64,000 nt of DNA from Lineus longissimus (taxonomy: Eukaryota > Nemertea > Pilidiophora > Heteronemertea > Lineidae): the NCBI RefSeq assembly GCF_910592395.1, contig NC_088311.1, forward strand, positions 7,194,501 to 7,258,500, read 5' to 3'. How positions within the stretch are numbered: position 1 is the stretch's first letter; each line of letters opens with the position of its first letter. The translations under genes were made by a program, and so were the position numbers. Positions 24,791 through 37,096 of the stretch are shown piece by piece. The notes beneath the pieces were generated by a model, which saw nothing but the letters and a program-made list of their open reading frames with translations, was not told where the DNA came from and did not search any database.

Positions 24791-26916
24791 TGTCAGAAAC
24801 GGATAATCTGCACGTGAAAAAGAGGCTCAGCTGAGAAAGCCCCAAGACGAGTATTTACAGTGAACCACATAGTCCCTGAAGATTCCTGGTATACTGTATA
24901 AAACTGCCAAAAAGATAGAATTTTCAGTTATTTCGTCGGAATTCAAAATCGGCTTAGTTTTTTTCACTTAAAAACACACTTTCTAATTTTCATTTTTGCA
25001 AAAATCTCCCTTATTCGCTAAATTTTGCATGCTTTGAAGTGAGCAATGGATGTTAGACCATTGCCATTTCATATATATGAGACCTACGATGTCGACTTTT
25101 TTGACATATTTGTGGATAATACATGTATTTTTTCTTTTTTGTCAATGAATCATTCCAAGCATTACCTTATACTATTTATGATCTTTTGATTTTTCCTCTT
25201 CATGTATTCAATTTGAGGAAGTCGTTTGACATTTGTTGATTGTTGGTGTAGTTAACGATGTATCTTATGCAATATTAAAAATTCGTAGCTATAGATTTTT
25301 TGCCATAACAAGCAAACTACTGTATCGAATCACTATATTAGTGACTTCACAGCGACAGTGCTTCTGAATGCTGTTCCCCACACCAAAATTGATTCCGGTT
25401 TCAAAGAATCATCAGATCTTTGAGCGAGAGGGCATTATTGGTGTCCAAAATTTGAAGCTTGTATATGGTACGTGGGGAACTGATTATCGATGTGTATAAC
25501 CATTATGTGATTGTAGTTGAGAGTTAATTACGGTATGAATAATATCGCCTGAAGTGTAGGCATTTAGAGAGTACTGCTTTGCCTCTTTTGCCTTTTACCA
25601 GCAGCAAAAGGATTTTTCTAGAACCAGTTAAGATTTCTCTTACAGGAAAAGTGCAATCCGAACTAATGACACCTGCCAAATACTTTCCTGCGCCGAAATA
25701 CTGTGAAAAAGGAATGCATTGTGTAAATATGCACTTTATCTTTTAAAACATCAAGCCCAACAGTTAAACCTTTGGGTACTGCATGCGTAAAGGACATATA
25801 AGCGAATGTATATTATTCAAGAATCAAGAAATAAATACAACTTGAATTATTGCTGTCTGCTTTTATTCTGTTGGTATCTTTTTGTTCTTCTTCAAAATCT
25901 TACTGGAACTCCACATAACAGAGTCTGAGGACAGGGAACATTTAGCCATGTTAGACACACCCAACATCGCAGTCACTCGCATTCTGTCAAGGATACCAAA
26001 CGTATTGTCCAACGTTTGATGATTTATTTCTCATTAGCTAAAGCGATATTCGCAGCAGACGGCTTTTCAGAACGTTTGCGCCATCTTGATCGCCACCAAG
26101 TCTTTGCCATCGCAAGAAAGCCTTTGGGCCCAGACAAACTCTGTCTGACAGGTGAACTGTGCCGTGTCATCCGGGAGCCATTCAAATCCTCGGTTATACA
26201 TGTAGCGACAAGAACCTCCCAGGGGACAATACGAATAAGACAGCAATACGTCACGCCTGGCGGGATGAGCAGCGACTTTTCAATGGCCCCGTCCTTTGCT
26301 AATGAATGCCTTATAACAATATTCACATTATGAATTCTTAATGGGCCATATTTGCCATAAATCAATGGTGTATGCGCGTAATGTGGTAGTCGTCTATTTA
26401 ATGTATGCAATTCACAATTCATTTAAACTGTCCCGAGAATACCATGATATATAATAATGTATTCAAAACGCTGTTCGCAGTTTGTGTGTTCCATCTGATA
26501 TTTAATCAAAGCCCCTATTGGGAGAAGCTTTTCGTATTCAGACGTAGTGCCGAGTATATGAGATATAATGGACGCGGTATATAACGCAGCAAAGTCGAAA
26601 TTCTCATCTGAGTTAGGATCCATGCAATGAAGTACATCGACAAAAGAAAAGGAAATTCTTGAGAACAAATTCCGTTATTTGTCTTGCACAGAGCTGAGAG
26701 CATCGTAAGTAACTTTGTACTCGAATGTTATTACTGATATATGTCGTATACAAAATATCGAGAGACGGATTATATTGAAAACAACTGGTACCAGGATGTA
26801 TAATTATCACCAGCGCAATATACAGCGCCCATTCATAATTTTGTTGCTGTGATACAACATTATTAGTGGAGTATCCGCGTAAAAAAGAAATATCAACCTA
26901 AATCTATTTCTTTTAG
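24791..26916. other. OvoA 3' UTR and intergenic DNA
   Basis: The OvoA 3' UTR probably runs to the AATAAA at 25830-25835. From there to the LicD-like gene I find no domain-bearing frame. The 105- and 132-codon frames at 26016-26422 overlap each other on opposite strands and match nothing I recognise. Confidence 0.5.
25830..25835 (+). terminator. Polyadenylation signal of OvoA
   Basis: AATAAA about 1.04 kb after the OvoA stop codon, the first clear plus-strand signal downstream. Confidence 0.5.
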
Positions 26917-26921
26917 GTCAG

Positions 26922-28037
26922 ATGGAGTCACATCTGCGGACCGTGATGTCGTTTTGTCCAGAGACGCCGCGCCAGCGGATCAAATTAATTCTTGGTCTAG
27001 TTTTCCTGAGTCTTTTCTTCGTCATGGTGCACAACGGGTTCAACAGCCATGAAAGGAGAGCCATGGAAAAGATCAGGCGTAATAAGGAGAATACGTTCCG
27101 TGGCGCTTGGAAGAGAAACCGAAATGACAAGTCTCCACGACAGAATATATACGCCGATGAGAGAGCGCAGTTTAAAAATCTAGTGGGTGCGCACGGAGAG
27201 GAATTAACCAAAGAAGCGAAGAATGCTTTAGTTACTTATAGACTGAGCCCGCAGTATTCGCATCTAAGAACCCAAGCAGCTGACTTACTTACACAAGTGC
27301 ACAATGTGGGCCAGAAGCGGCGACTGAATTATTTCCTTTACGGAGAATCTCTCCTCGGCTCTTGGTGGCATCATGACATGCTTTGGGGCGACACTACGGT
27401 GGTCGTCTTCATCGGATCACGGACAAGGACAGAATTTCGACAGGGGTTGCAAGCGCTTCCCGGCTACACCATCACCGATCGAGGGATATACTTCGAGTTC
27501 AAAGTCAAACCACCAAAGACATACGTAAAGCTAATCCGTAACCATGAGAGGCTAACGAATGCAAGACTTCGCATAGAATTCTATAATGAAAATATTACAC
27601 ATATCAGAGAGTCAGTTGGACGCCACCCTATTTCCTTTAAGAAGACTCTGTTCTTTCCAAACCACAAGCGTCCATTTTGTGGTGTAAACGCCATCGTGCC
27701 ACGGGACACCATGGCTGTCCTCCAGATATTATTCGGTCACAATGACCTCTATCCACAACCCCCGCTAGGACATCGAGATGAAATTATCCCTCAAGATCAT
27801 CTCTTGAAGAATGGTGTGAAAGTGAAATGCAAATCTTTAATCGGGGTGGTTCCTTTCGTTGATCGAGTCATGACGCTTTACAATAATGTGACGATGGTAA
27901 GGGAGGTGCTAAAGATTGATCGTGTGGCATTCTTGAATTCAGTTGAGCTGTCCGCACGAGGCGTTTGTCTCATCCCCGTCCGACATGCCTTGAAGTGTTA
28001 TCGTACTGAAAAAAAGGATCACGGGGCTATCGTGTAG
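26922..28037 (+). CDS. Type II membrane protein with degenerate LicD/fukutin-like domain
   Basis: One uninterrupted frame of 371 codons. Residues 1-19 are a short cytosolic tail, and residues 20-37 a membrane anchor (IKLILGLVFLSLFFVMV). A basic stem and a luminal domain follow, the usual layout of a Golgi enzyme. Residues 137-160 (YFLYGESLLGSWWHHDMLWG) resemble the LicD/fukutin nucleotidyltransferase start (LxxGTLLGxxRHxxxIPWDDDxD). The later block GVNAIVPRDTMAVLQILFG followed by HNDLYP resembles the LicD C-terminal motif. LicD and fukutin relatives transfer phospho-sugar alcohols such as phosphocholine or ribitol phosphate. Here WDDDxD reads WGDTTVV, so only one of the expected acidic residues remains and activity is doubtful. 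The ATG follows a strong acceptor-like TTTCTTTTAG by five bases, so a noncoding first exon is likely upstream. Family call moderate; substrate unknown. Confidence 0.65.
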   Translation: MESHLRTVMSFCPETPRQRIKLILGLVFLSLFFVMVHNGFNSHERRAMEKIRRNKENTFRGAWKRNRNDKSPRQNIYADERAQFKNLVGAHGEELTKEAKNALVTYRLSPQYSHLRTQAADLLTQVHNVGQKRRLNYFLYGESLLGSWWHHDMLWGDTTVVVFIGSRTRTEFRQGLQALPGYTITDRGIYFEFKVKPPKTYVKLIRNHERLTNARLRIEFYNENITHIRESVGRHPISFKKTLFFPNHKRPFCGVNAIVPRDTMAVLQILFGHNDLYPQPPLGHRDEIIPQDHLLKNGVKVKCKSLIGVVPFVDRVMTLYNNVTMVREVLKIDRVAFLNSVELSARGVCLIPVRHALKCYRTEKKDHGAIV

Positions 28038-28248
28038 GGGATAAGTTGAAGTTGCCAGTCACAAAACAATTACCCGGATTGAATGCAGGTTCAATGTGTG
28101 CCGTTTACACAGATGTTTTGGACCCGATGTCGCTTTTTTAGCTCGTGTTGCGGCAATGTTATTGATTGTTCTAAATGCTTGGTTGTGACTAGGCGAACGG
28201 TCCTTAGGTCACAGGATAACTTACCTTGTGTACACGATGAATGATATC

Positions 28249-28254
28249 AATAAA
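28249..28254 (+). terminator. Polyadenylation signal of the LicD-like gene
   Basis: AATAAA 212 bases after the stop codon at 28037. Confidence 0.6.
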
Positions 28255-28345
28255 TATATAGGTCTTATAGATATTCAGGCGTGTCCCTCTTAAATCGGCC
28301 TTCAGTAACCATCCTGAAGATATCAGGGGCTAATGATCGCTTCTC

Positions 28346-29819
28346 CGGCCCTCTCAACTGACACATGTATGTAAGGATGTACAGTACTGCAGTGTCTGAC
28401 GTTTGTCTTTGGAGACAAGGGCGTCACAAGCATACCCTGCTATACACATAGCAAGAGCAGTCAAATGGTAACGTCATTTGGTATTTAGGGTGTACAAGGG
28501 CACATTCCCAGTATAAAAACAGACCGATCCTTTTAAGATGCTGATCAGAGAACTGGACCTCAGCTCCTGTAGAACACAGCACCTAGTAGGATGTTGAGAA
28601 TGACTACACTCGGCCACCTCTCCTGGACGTGGAATTGGTACCAAACTGCATGTACAAAATTGAAGTAAAAACATTTGCTAGGCCTATGGCTTAGACTGTG
28701 AAGCCAGCCAGGTGCTGTTCATTTTGCTTTAAACCCTGAGTTGTCAACAAATACTTGAGCTGGGTTGTGACAAGGAGCTATTTTTGTGACTTCTCCATCT
28801 GGTCAGCTGGGCTATCTGTAGTTGTGCCATTGTTTAAAGTACACTTCTCAACTGACACATGTATGTAAGGATGTACAGTAGTGCAGTGTCTGACGTTTGT
28901 CTTTGGAGACAAGGGCGTCGTCACAAGCATACCCTGCTGTACACACAGCAAGAGCAGTCAAATGGTAACGTCATTTGGTATTTAGGGTGTACAAGGGCAC
29001 ATTCCCAGTATAAAAACAGACCGATCCTTTTAAGATGCTGATCAGAGAACTGGACCTCAGCTCCTGTAGAACACAGCACCTAGTAGGATGTTGATTATTA
29101 CTACACTCGGCCACCTCTCCTGGCCGTGGAATTGGTACTGAACTGCATGTACAAAATTGAAGTAAAAACATTTGCTAGGCCAATGGCTTAGACCTACTGT
29201 GAAGCCAGCCAGGTGCTGTTCATTTTGCTTTAAAACCCAAGATGTCAACAAATAAGGAGCACATTTCACCGTTTGTACAGTAGTGCAGTGTCTGACGTTT
29301 GTCTTTGGAGACAAGGGTGTCGTCACAAGCATACCCTGCTGTACACACAGCAAGAGCAGTCAAATGGTAACGTCATTTGGTATTTAGGGTGTACAAGGGC
29401 ACATTCCCAGTATAAAAACAGACCGATCCTTTTAAGATGCTGATCAGAGAACTGGACCTCAGCTCCTGTAGAACACAGCACCTAGTAGGATGTTGATTAT
29501 TACTACACTCGGCCACCTCTCCTGGCCGTGGAATTGGTACTGAACTGCATGTACAAAATTGAAGTAAAAACATTTGCTAGGCCAATGGCTTAGACCTACT
29601 GTGAAGCCAGCCAGGTGCTGTTCATTTTGCTTTAAAACCCAAGATGTCAACAAATAAGGAGCACATTTCACCGTTTGTACAGTAGTGCAGTGTCTGACGT
29701 TTGTCTTTGGAGACAAGGGCATCACAAGTATACCCTGCTATACACACAGCAAGAACAGTCAAATGGTAACGTCATTTGATATTTAGGGTGTACAAGGGCA
29801 CATTCCCAGTTTGAAAACA
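28346..29819. repeat. Tandem repeat, unit about 400-500 bp, three and a half copies
   Basis: Units begin near 28346, 28847, 29262 and 29664 (the last partial). The GGTAACGTCATTTGGTATTT landmark recurs about every 402 bases in the last three. Copies 2 and 3 are almost identical; copy 1 carries about 100 extra bases at its end. The repeated 66-codon minus-strand frames are by-products of the repeat, not a gene family. Each unit contains a CCAGTATAAAAACAG box. Confidence 0.85.
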
Positions 29820-30190
29820 GCTCGAGTGTTGTGTGGTAGTGAACTATCCTGCATAACAAAGATTATGATCAATGGACCCTTCTACTTGGGGTGCAAAGGT
29901 CAGTACACGGTCTTGTAGTCAAACATAGAGGTTATGGTCGTTGCAACTTTATGCATAATCCCACTAGGTAAGATGACCTCAGGGGTGACTGTAACTGATA
30001 ACACTAAAAGTGTTTCATTTCCAACTTCCACTGGGGTGCAAGTCATAGGAAGGGTTTTTTTATTTGATCTATTTTTCAAGGTCAAAACATGATAAGCACA
30101 ATGGCTCCGGTGAAAAGTTCCGATTAGATTAGTGATGGTGTCCAAAGAGGCGAGTCAATAAGAAAAACACTGTTTCTCTTTCAAAAGAAC

Positions 30191-30196
30191 TTTATT
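30191..30196 (-). terminator. Minus-strand polyadenylation signal candidate
   Basis: AATAAA on the minus strand, AACAATAAAGTTC in context. It could end a minus-strand transcript from the 31-42 kb region, whose exons I could not resolve with confidence. Confidence 0.25.
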
Positions 30197-31537
30197 GTTG
30201 TACATTCCAAGGAAGAAGCATGACGAATTAGAATGTCGTGTAGGAGGAAACCCGCATTCCGGGAGAAAACCTACGCAATCGGAGGGAGTCGCCATCTCCA
30301 TCACACAGGTGACAGGTGCTTATGTTTAAAATGACTTCATACATTGTACATTAGTCAATGATTGTAGTCAATCATTTTTTTGCTGCACCACTCCGAAAGC
30401 CCAATACAAGATGAGGACCAGGAGATAGGATAGTAGCAATATCCCCCTAAGACATGGTCAACATCTTTACAAAATGTCACAGAGAAACACTGATATTGAT
30501 AAGTGTCCTTGCAACACAATGCTAAATTGAGATCAAACACAATAGACTCAACTACTCCACCACAATGGTTTGAGTTAACAGTAAACCTCTCCAAGCATTC
30601 ATCATGTTTATCATACATGAAGAGCTATTGTATTAAAACCTATTGTTCATGCCTTCCGGGTGAGCCATGTTAGCTGACAATAGGTTTGGTCACTGCTATT
30701 GACTTGCAGGACCCAATTTGAATAACAAAAGAACCACCTTTTTCATGGGCACTGGACAGAGCTTGCTGCCACTTAGCATGACAAAAGGAGCAATTCTGAC
30801 ATGTTATTTGCATGACAAAAGAGGTGACCTTGACAGGGCAAAGATTAAAAGTTGGCTTTGCCCTATTTTTTGCCAAGTCATGGAGTCTAGATCTCATTTA
30901 GACATTTTACAAATAATTAGTTTACATATAGGATTTACAAATACATTCATACAGGACAAAAATGTTTAAAAACGTTTAAAAGTGACGTTTTTAAATTACG
31001 CTTTTCTCGATCATTTCAGTATCAAGTCCAACCAAAATTGTCATGACTGGTTTAGAAGATTAACTTTCCCAACCTGCAGAACATGACAATGCCCTTGCAA
31101 TGAAAGGTCTTTTGAATAAAAATTAAAAAAGACTGAACTTTGTTCCTGTATAACCACTCGGGTAGGATCAGTCTTGTTTATCAACTTTTCAAAACTTTTC
31201 ATCATAAGAATAGCAAAAATCCAAACTTTTGATATTCTGGCAAGTTTCATTTTCAATAAAACAGTGAGAGTTTAACTGTTTCAGTTCAATTGTAAAGATG
31301 TATTTCAAGATTTTTTGGTACTGGGTATTGCCCGGGTAGGAAATTATGGGGAGGAAATTCATATTCAACATATCACTGTTGGTCAGTTGTCTCGAGCATG
31401 AAGGTACACGTACTGAGCAACTGATCCAGCCAGTGTGATATTGCATCCAGGGCATCGGAGCCCAGGCCATGTCAGTTGATTCTGTGGTACTGATGAGATC
31501 GAGAAACAGTATGAAAGGCCTACGGTTCCACCAGACA

Positions 31538-31582
31538 CATGTGTTCTTGTTTCGTGGGGTCAGCGAAACAAGAACACATGGA
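31538..31582. repeat. Perfect hairpin, 17-bp stem
   Basis: CATGTGTTCTTGTTTCG is followed after 10 bases by its exact inverse complement CGAAACAAGAACACATG. It could fold as a strong stem-loop. There is no neighbouring gene to assign it to. Confidence 0.7.
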
Positions 31583-32079
31583 CCCCATGTCTAAAGTGAT
31601 GGATATAATCAAATGAATATCTGATGAATTCGGTGATTTTTTAAGCAGAAAAATAGGTTTTGCTTGAAAGAAATTTCAAGGTTCAGATGTGCCCAAGGCA
31701 GATGTTGGCTCCTCAGGTAGCCACAAACAACCCTCCCCATTCTTCCTTCTTACCTTAAGCACAAAAGTTTGCTTAAAAATTATTTTGTTTCGGTTCTGGC
31801 TTGCCTTATTGGCTCCCTTGTAACCCAACCCAATTCCCCCTCCCCCATAATGATAATTTCAATTCCTTTTTTCGATAAGTGTAAGATTTTGAACCATGGC
31901 ATAAGTCATGGTCATAACCAAGCACAGATTAAAAGAATCTTTGCTTGTCATAAGCGAGGTAAATATTTGCCTTCTCACCATCAGAAAATTTTGAATTTTC
32001 ATTAAATCACCTTTCAATCAGATATTTTGAAAAAATGATAAGGCCTACGGTGACAAAATACAATCTAACCGTCGTACTG

Positions 32080-32160
32080 TTACTTGACGGCGATGGGAGC
32101 ATGGTTGGGATGTGCTGGGTCAACAACATCCTTCTCCCTTCTGTGGGATGGCTCATCATG
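32080..32160 (-). CDS. Possible terminal coding exon, unidentified gene
   Basis: An excellent acceptor (CTTCTTCTTTTCAG) is followed by 26 codons reading HDEPSHRREKDVVDPAHPNH and then APIAVK and TAA. The composition is protein-like, and the entry phase (0) fits the exon-like segment at 37626-37679. I do not recognise the protein. With no transcript evidence and other candidate last exons nearby, this could be chance. Confidence 0.25.
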   Translation of the reverse strand, partial: HDEPSHRREKDVVDPAHPNHAPIAVK

Positions 32161-33457
32161 CTGAAAAGAAGAAGACAACATGAAATTAAGGTTGTACATG
32201 TAGGTGCACATGCTCAAGTTTATAATTCAATGTCAAGGGGCCATGGTGCTGACCGTATAGATATCTTGTAGTTAGCAGACAATTCATGCTGGTTAAGAAA
32301 TGTGCACCTTCATTCAGGACTCTCACTCTGAGCGCTGCTTTGGATTAGCAAGAGACACAAATCTGTGTTCCTCCTTGACATCTCTGATGTCATTACAATG
32401 ACGAATTCTATCCGTCAAAAGGGCGGTTCGGTTAAGGAACATTTTCCAAGTCATTTTGGGGATTTTGGAATTGATACCAAACTGGAGGTTTTAGGTTGTC
32501 TCGCCAAAACCCCGAGGGTGCAGCAAAAATGTAGACCAAAATAAAGGCGGAGCCGAGGTTAAGCTCTACCATTGCGGTTTTAACTAGTCAATCAATACCG
32601 ACGCTGCATCAACCCAAGCGGCCTAGCCATAACCGCTGAACTCAAAACGAGGCTTTGTTGGCACATGGTGCATTTACACTGTAAAGCGCGGTTCATTCTA
32701 AATCAAGGTGTTTTAGAAGACTAGTTACAACGCAATTTTCATCAGAATTGCACAGATGATAGTTTTAACCATTCTTTATATTTAGTGCAAAAAAAGGTGT
32801 CGCCATGATACTGCTTATATTAAAATGTAGTAAAACAACACACTTTTTTACATCTTTCTGTACTGGGAACTGATAAAGCACCTATCTGGATGCATGCAAG
32901 ATTTACAATCCTTAAAGGTTCCACTTTACTCCAGAAAAGTATAATGTCCCTCTAAAACCATGTGACCATGAAATTCCTCAAGATTATATGATAGAATTTT
33001 GTTAGCTCAAGAAAAGCTTAACTGCATGGAGTTTGATTGATGGTCATTTGAATAAACCCGCATCTCACTATTCTGAATGAAGTCTTGCAACCTGAGTTAT
33101 GATGAATTCCCATCGAAGATATAGTAATTGGAACCATTTGAGGGAAGTCGACTGAGGTCAAAGAGGTTCCATTGGCATTACAAGGACTGATGAAAGGGCA
33201 AAGGGGTACTCCTCAACATAAAATACGTTCTATGATTTTGGCCTACCCTGTATTGATATTTGGTTGGTGCACGAGGACATATAGAAAGTCCTTCAATTCA
33301 CGATCTATAATCTAGTGAGTAGCACTATCGACTGGTGTTGAATTGGGCAGACATAAGAGTTGAAAATGTCCCCCTGGAAGAGGCATGGCCAGCCCTTTTG
33401 TTTTTGTACAGATTATGGTGTGTGGTTCTATGAAGATCCTGACCGTCACTAGCTTAA

Positions 33458-33760
33458 AGGGACCACTACCGAATCTTCAGCTGTTGTTTATCAGTAGCCG
33501 TTGATATTCATGCTCATTACAAATAAGTGCCCGGGAAGTTTTCCAAAGAGAGGGAATCAAAAGGCAGCCGCCAGGTAGGCAAGATAAAGTTACACAAAGT
33601 CACCCATAGGGGTCCCTCACATCTCACAGTATGTCGAAACTATTCACGCTGTGTGATATATTTAGTGCTGAATCTAACCTGACCCAGTGTTCTAATACAT
33701 TGCATATTAGACACCTGAAGATGGCCAATCTAACCCCCTCCTCCTGCCCGTAGTCCCCCT
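33458..33760. mobile_element. TTAA-flanked MITE (family member 2)
   Basis: TTAA at 33454-33457 and 33761-33764 brackets ends AGGGACCACTACC and its inverse CGTAGTCCCCCT. The right end in reverse complement (GGGGGACTACGGGCAGGAG) matches the left end of the copy at 962-1168. The 90-codon minus-strand frame at 33730-34002 reads into this element and is not a gene. Confidence 0.55.
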
Positions 33761-35066
33761 TTAACGCGATTCAAGCTCTCGATGTCATTCCTTTGACTTT
33801 GTAAGTACATAACTAACTTATCCTGTTTACAACCTAGCAGTCTAATCTGCTTAAAGATCAGAGATGCTCTGCTCTTCATTACTGTAATCACTTTGAGCAG
33901 TTTAAAACAAGCCAGAAACTCCTCAGCGGATATCAGGTAACAAAAGGCTACGTATGACTCCTTTAATTCAATACTATGTAGGACATTTTTCCACGTGGAC
34001 ATTTAAAAATGCTACAGCGGCTTAGGCTTTAGCATTACCCTAGTTTTGTTGTTCTAAGACCAATTCTGAATAATCAGAATTTTTATGCGCAAGGTTGTTC
34101 GACACCATGATACATGTTCAACTTGGATAATAAGCTAAACTGAGTTGGCCGTTTGGCCATTACGTCACTGTTCCAGCTTGGCCTTTGTTTTGATTTAGTA
34201 ATAATATATCGACCAAATCTTCGAATTGTGACCCTTCGTTTGTTTGCTTAATACATAAACTGAAGTCGGAGATCACACCTCCTTATCACTGTCCCGCTGC
34301 CACAATGGCGTTCTTACGAGAAAAGGCGGACCTCAGTACTACATAATAGGCAATACACCAAGAGAAAGAAAAAATTGGTACTGTTAAATATACTGTGAAC
34401 ATAATGAGGCGGTTCCTTTGCCCTCCCAGTCCCATTTGTGTAGAATCTAGAAAGTACGACAGTTTTCATGTTTTCAAAGTATTTTTCCTTGTAAAAACCA
34501 TATTTCTGAATGATGCACTCACATGGAAGAACAAGCTTTAATAAATGTGTAGATTATGTAACAGATATTATTAACATTCCTTATTGTCTAGTTCTTTTTG
34601 CAACATTACATTGTTTTACTTATTAAGATTGGTCAAAACTATCATCACCGTGAGTTTGATGAAAATCGCACTGTAATTGTCACAAAAACAACGCTGGATA
34701 ATTGTTCCTCAACCTCTAAATCGGGCTAATCGTTACACCTATCGAGGACATTTGAAAAACTGAAATTGATTTGTTTATATTACCATGTGATGGCATCCTT
34801 CCGAAGGTATGAGATAGGCTGTCCTCATGGTGGCTGCAGGATATCATGTCTGGGCTCTATGTCCATAGTTTTCCCTAAGTCCAGAGAGTCCCTTCGGAGT
34901 TGGAATGTCAGTATAGTCTATCAGAGCATTGTCATTATAGTCTATTAGAATGACAGACATTCAAGTGTGCAATTCATCCACACAACAAACACGTTCCCTT
35001 CCTGATCTTAGCGAAGGTTCTCCTTGAATTGGTCTGTCAAGGCATCGTTTGCTGAACTGTGGTTCG

Positions 35067-35155
35067 TCACTCCTGTACATTGATATCCCACACCGCAACC
35101 ATTCGATCCACTGAATCCACTCGACTCTCAGTTGTCTGCCCGTATCTGTGAGCGA
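35067..35155 (-). CDS. Possible last exon of a WD40-repeat protein
   Basis: After a GTTTTCCAG acceptor, the phase-1 frame reads AHRYGQTTESRVDSVDRM, then VAVWDINVQE and TGA. The DRMVAVWDI segment looks like the end of a WD40 blade (xDRxVxVWDI). I found no upstream WD40 exon in the window, so this may be a lone relic or coincidence. Confidence 0.25.
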
Positions 35156-35201
35156 CTGGAAAACAAAAATTTAAGGTTACTCCATTGTTCTACCATGATT
35201 A

Positions 35202-35731
35202 GGGAGCATCCATTAAGTACTAAGCACTGAGGGGGGAGGGGGGTCTATGAAATCCGTACACTATGCGTACAGGGGGGGGGGGGGGGAGGTTAATGGTCTT
35301 GCGTACGTACGCAACCCAAGAACCATTTTTTGAACAAATAAAAAATAAATATTATCATAATAATTTTCTCCTCTTTCTTATTCTTATTTGGATAATCATA
35401 CTTGTTTTTCACAAGATGTGTGAACTCGTACGCTTCTGGGTTCGGATGTTAACCGACTACAATGTTTTAGCAATTTCCCGGTAATGCGTGTAGCCGTCGG
35501 AGAAAAATTGCGCAGTCGACTTGCCAATACGACGCCAATCCGATTGTGGCGCCACAATGTAGCAAAATTTGGTACTATGTCTGTTCGTCTGCTAGGGAAT
35601 TTAAGGTTCTATAGGCGTACGCTCGTACAGGGGGGGAGGGGGGTATGAGGCAATGCGTACAAGGTGCATACAGGGGGGAGGGGGGTCTCAAAATTGGCAT
35701 TTTCGTGCATACGTACTTAATGGACGCTCCC
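35202..35731. mobile_element. Harbinger-type MITE with G-rich interior
   Basis: Ends GGGAGCATCCATTAAGTAC and its inverse GTACTTAATGGACGCTCCC are flanked by TTA at 35199-35201 and 35732-35734, the PIF/Harbinger target size. Inside are several GTACRC motifs and G-rich blocks (GGGGGGAGGGGGGT repeated three times, and a 15-G run at 35272-35286), spread along the element. The 73-codon frame at 35263 is repeat-derived. Confidence 0.7.
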
Positions 35732-37060
35732 TTAATGTACTTGTGCCATAGGGCCTTTCATTCAGTTTCATCAAATTTACCAAAGTAGTTTGTGATAGAA
35801 TCACAACCCTTAAATCCTACACCTTTCATTAAAAAGGTGAAGTTTCTAATTGACTTTGAAATTTCCAATTGCACAAATATGTACTAGATATAGATTTCAA
35901 CACTGGCACTGCCGTTGTATAGAAATACAAATACCAGAAGCACCCAGCTTTAATAGCTGCTCAATTAGCACTACAACCCGAGAATTTTCAACCGATGAGC
36001 CCGGGAGCTCACGACCGCTTGTCAGAGACCCAAACCACTGCACAACTGTGGCTCTTTTACTTTTATTTTGGACACAGTTTGTATTTAGTCAGGAGCATTG
36101 CAGTGACAAAACCATTGATGGAAAAAATGTAATAGCCTGTCTATTTTCAGTGCAGCCGCAGAACATATGGAATATTTATTGGCATACCCTTGTAAATACA
36201 CTTAAGGGCTGAGTTCGTTGGGTTTTAAGAGTAGTGTCAGTATATGCAGGTCCGAGGTTTCCCAATCGACGTGCGAAATCTCCCTGAAGTTGCTAAGTCT
36301 TCAAGCAATATCTGGGGGTATCGTTACCATGGCGCATCTCTACCCGAATAATCGGGTCGATCGAAACAAGGTGGCTGAAGTGGGTTTTCAAAATCATCGC
36401 TTTCAACCGTCCCATAAGCTAGCCTCCTTTGACATGTACAACCTGGTTTTCGATCCCCTATCGCCTTGCAATCTCTATCATGCAACGCAAGTTTCTGGAA
36501 GGGGTTGAATGTTATTTAAGAAATGTGTTCTTGTCTTAATTTTCTAAACGCCTTTACCAATAACCACACCGCTGTACTACTTTACACTTGATTTGCAATT
36601 CAATTCCAAACTGAGGTTGCTTGTGCAGTTTGAAGATAAAATCCACCATTTTGCGACTCCTACTTTACTCCGGTGATGAAGCGAACTCAGCCCATGTGGC
36701 TGATCACCCATATACTGTTTATATTTACCATATATGCTTTGGATTCCTTCGTCATCCAAAATCTTTGAGAGTCATCTACCATAGCACGAATTGTAGATCT
36801 TGGTTGAGTGGTTGGGTCTTCTCGACAGCCATCATCTCAATCTGCAGAGGGCTAGATAACAGGAAAAATACATTCAAGGACCTATCTCAAAATGAATAGA
36901 TTGAAACCAAAAGATTTTTTTCTTTTCATTTGGGTGAGATTGTTGTTTCTGGCTTTAAGGATTCGATTCCAAATGTGCCACCAGGGGGCACAGGTTAAAA
37001 AAATCATCAATGAAGTCAAAAGCACCCATCATATCCAAGTCCATTTTTGTTCCATGCGGA

Positions 37061-37096
37061 CAGGTGAGCACAATGGCCCTGGCCATTTCATTTTAT
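37061..37096 (+). repeat. Solo copy of the right end of the 47.7-48.9 kb repeat
   Basis: AGGTGAGCACAATGGCCCTGG continues with CCATTTCATTTTAT, identical over about 33 bases to the right end of the repeat at 48881-48914. It marks another insertion of the same family, otherwise truncated. Confidence 0.65.

Noticed and set aside
26016-26422. Overlapping frames of 105 (+) and 132 (-) codons
   Set aside because: They occupy the same DNA on opposite strands with no domain or splice context.
28474-29573. Three almost identical 66-codon minus-strand frames
   Set aside because: They follow the 402-bp tandem repeat exactly and have no splice or start context; repeat by-products.
33730-34002. 90-codon minus-strand frame starting MSTWKNVLHS
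   Set aside because: Its C-terminus reads through the end of a MITE (Gly-rich tail) and no homologue comes to mind.
35850-36508. Two plus-strand frames of 120 and 96 codons
   Set aside because: Not of any family I know, with no clear splice sites or polyadenylation signal; left unannotated.
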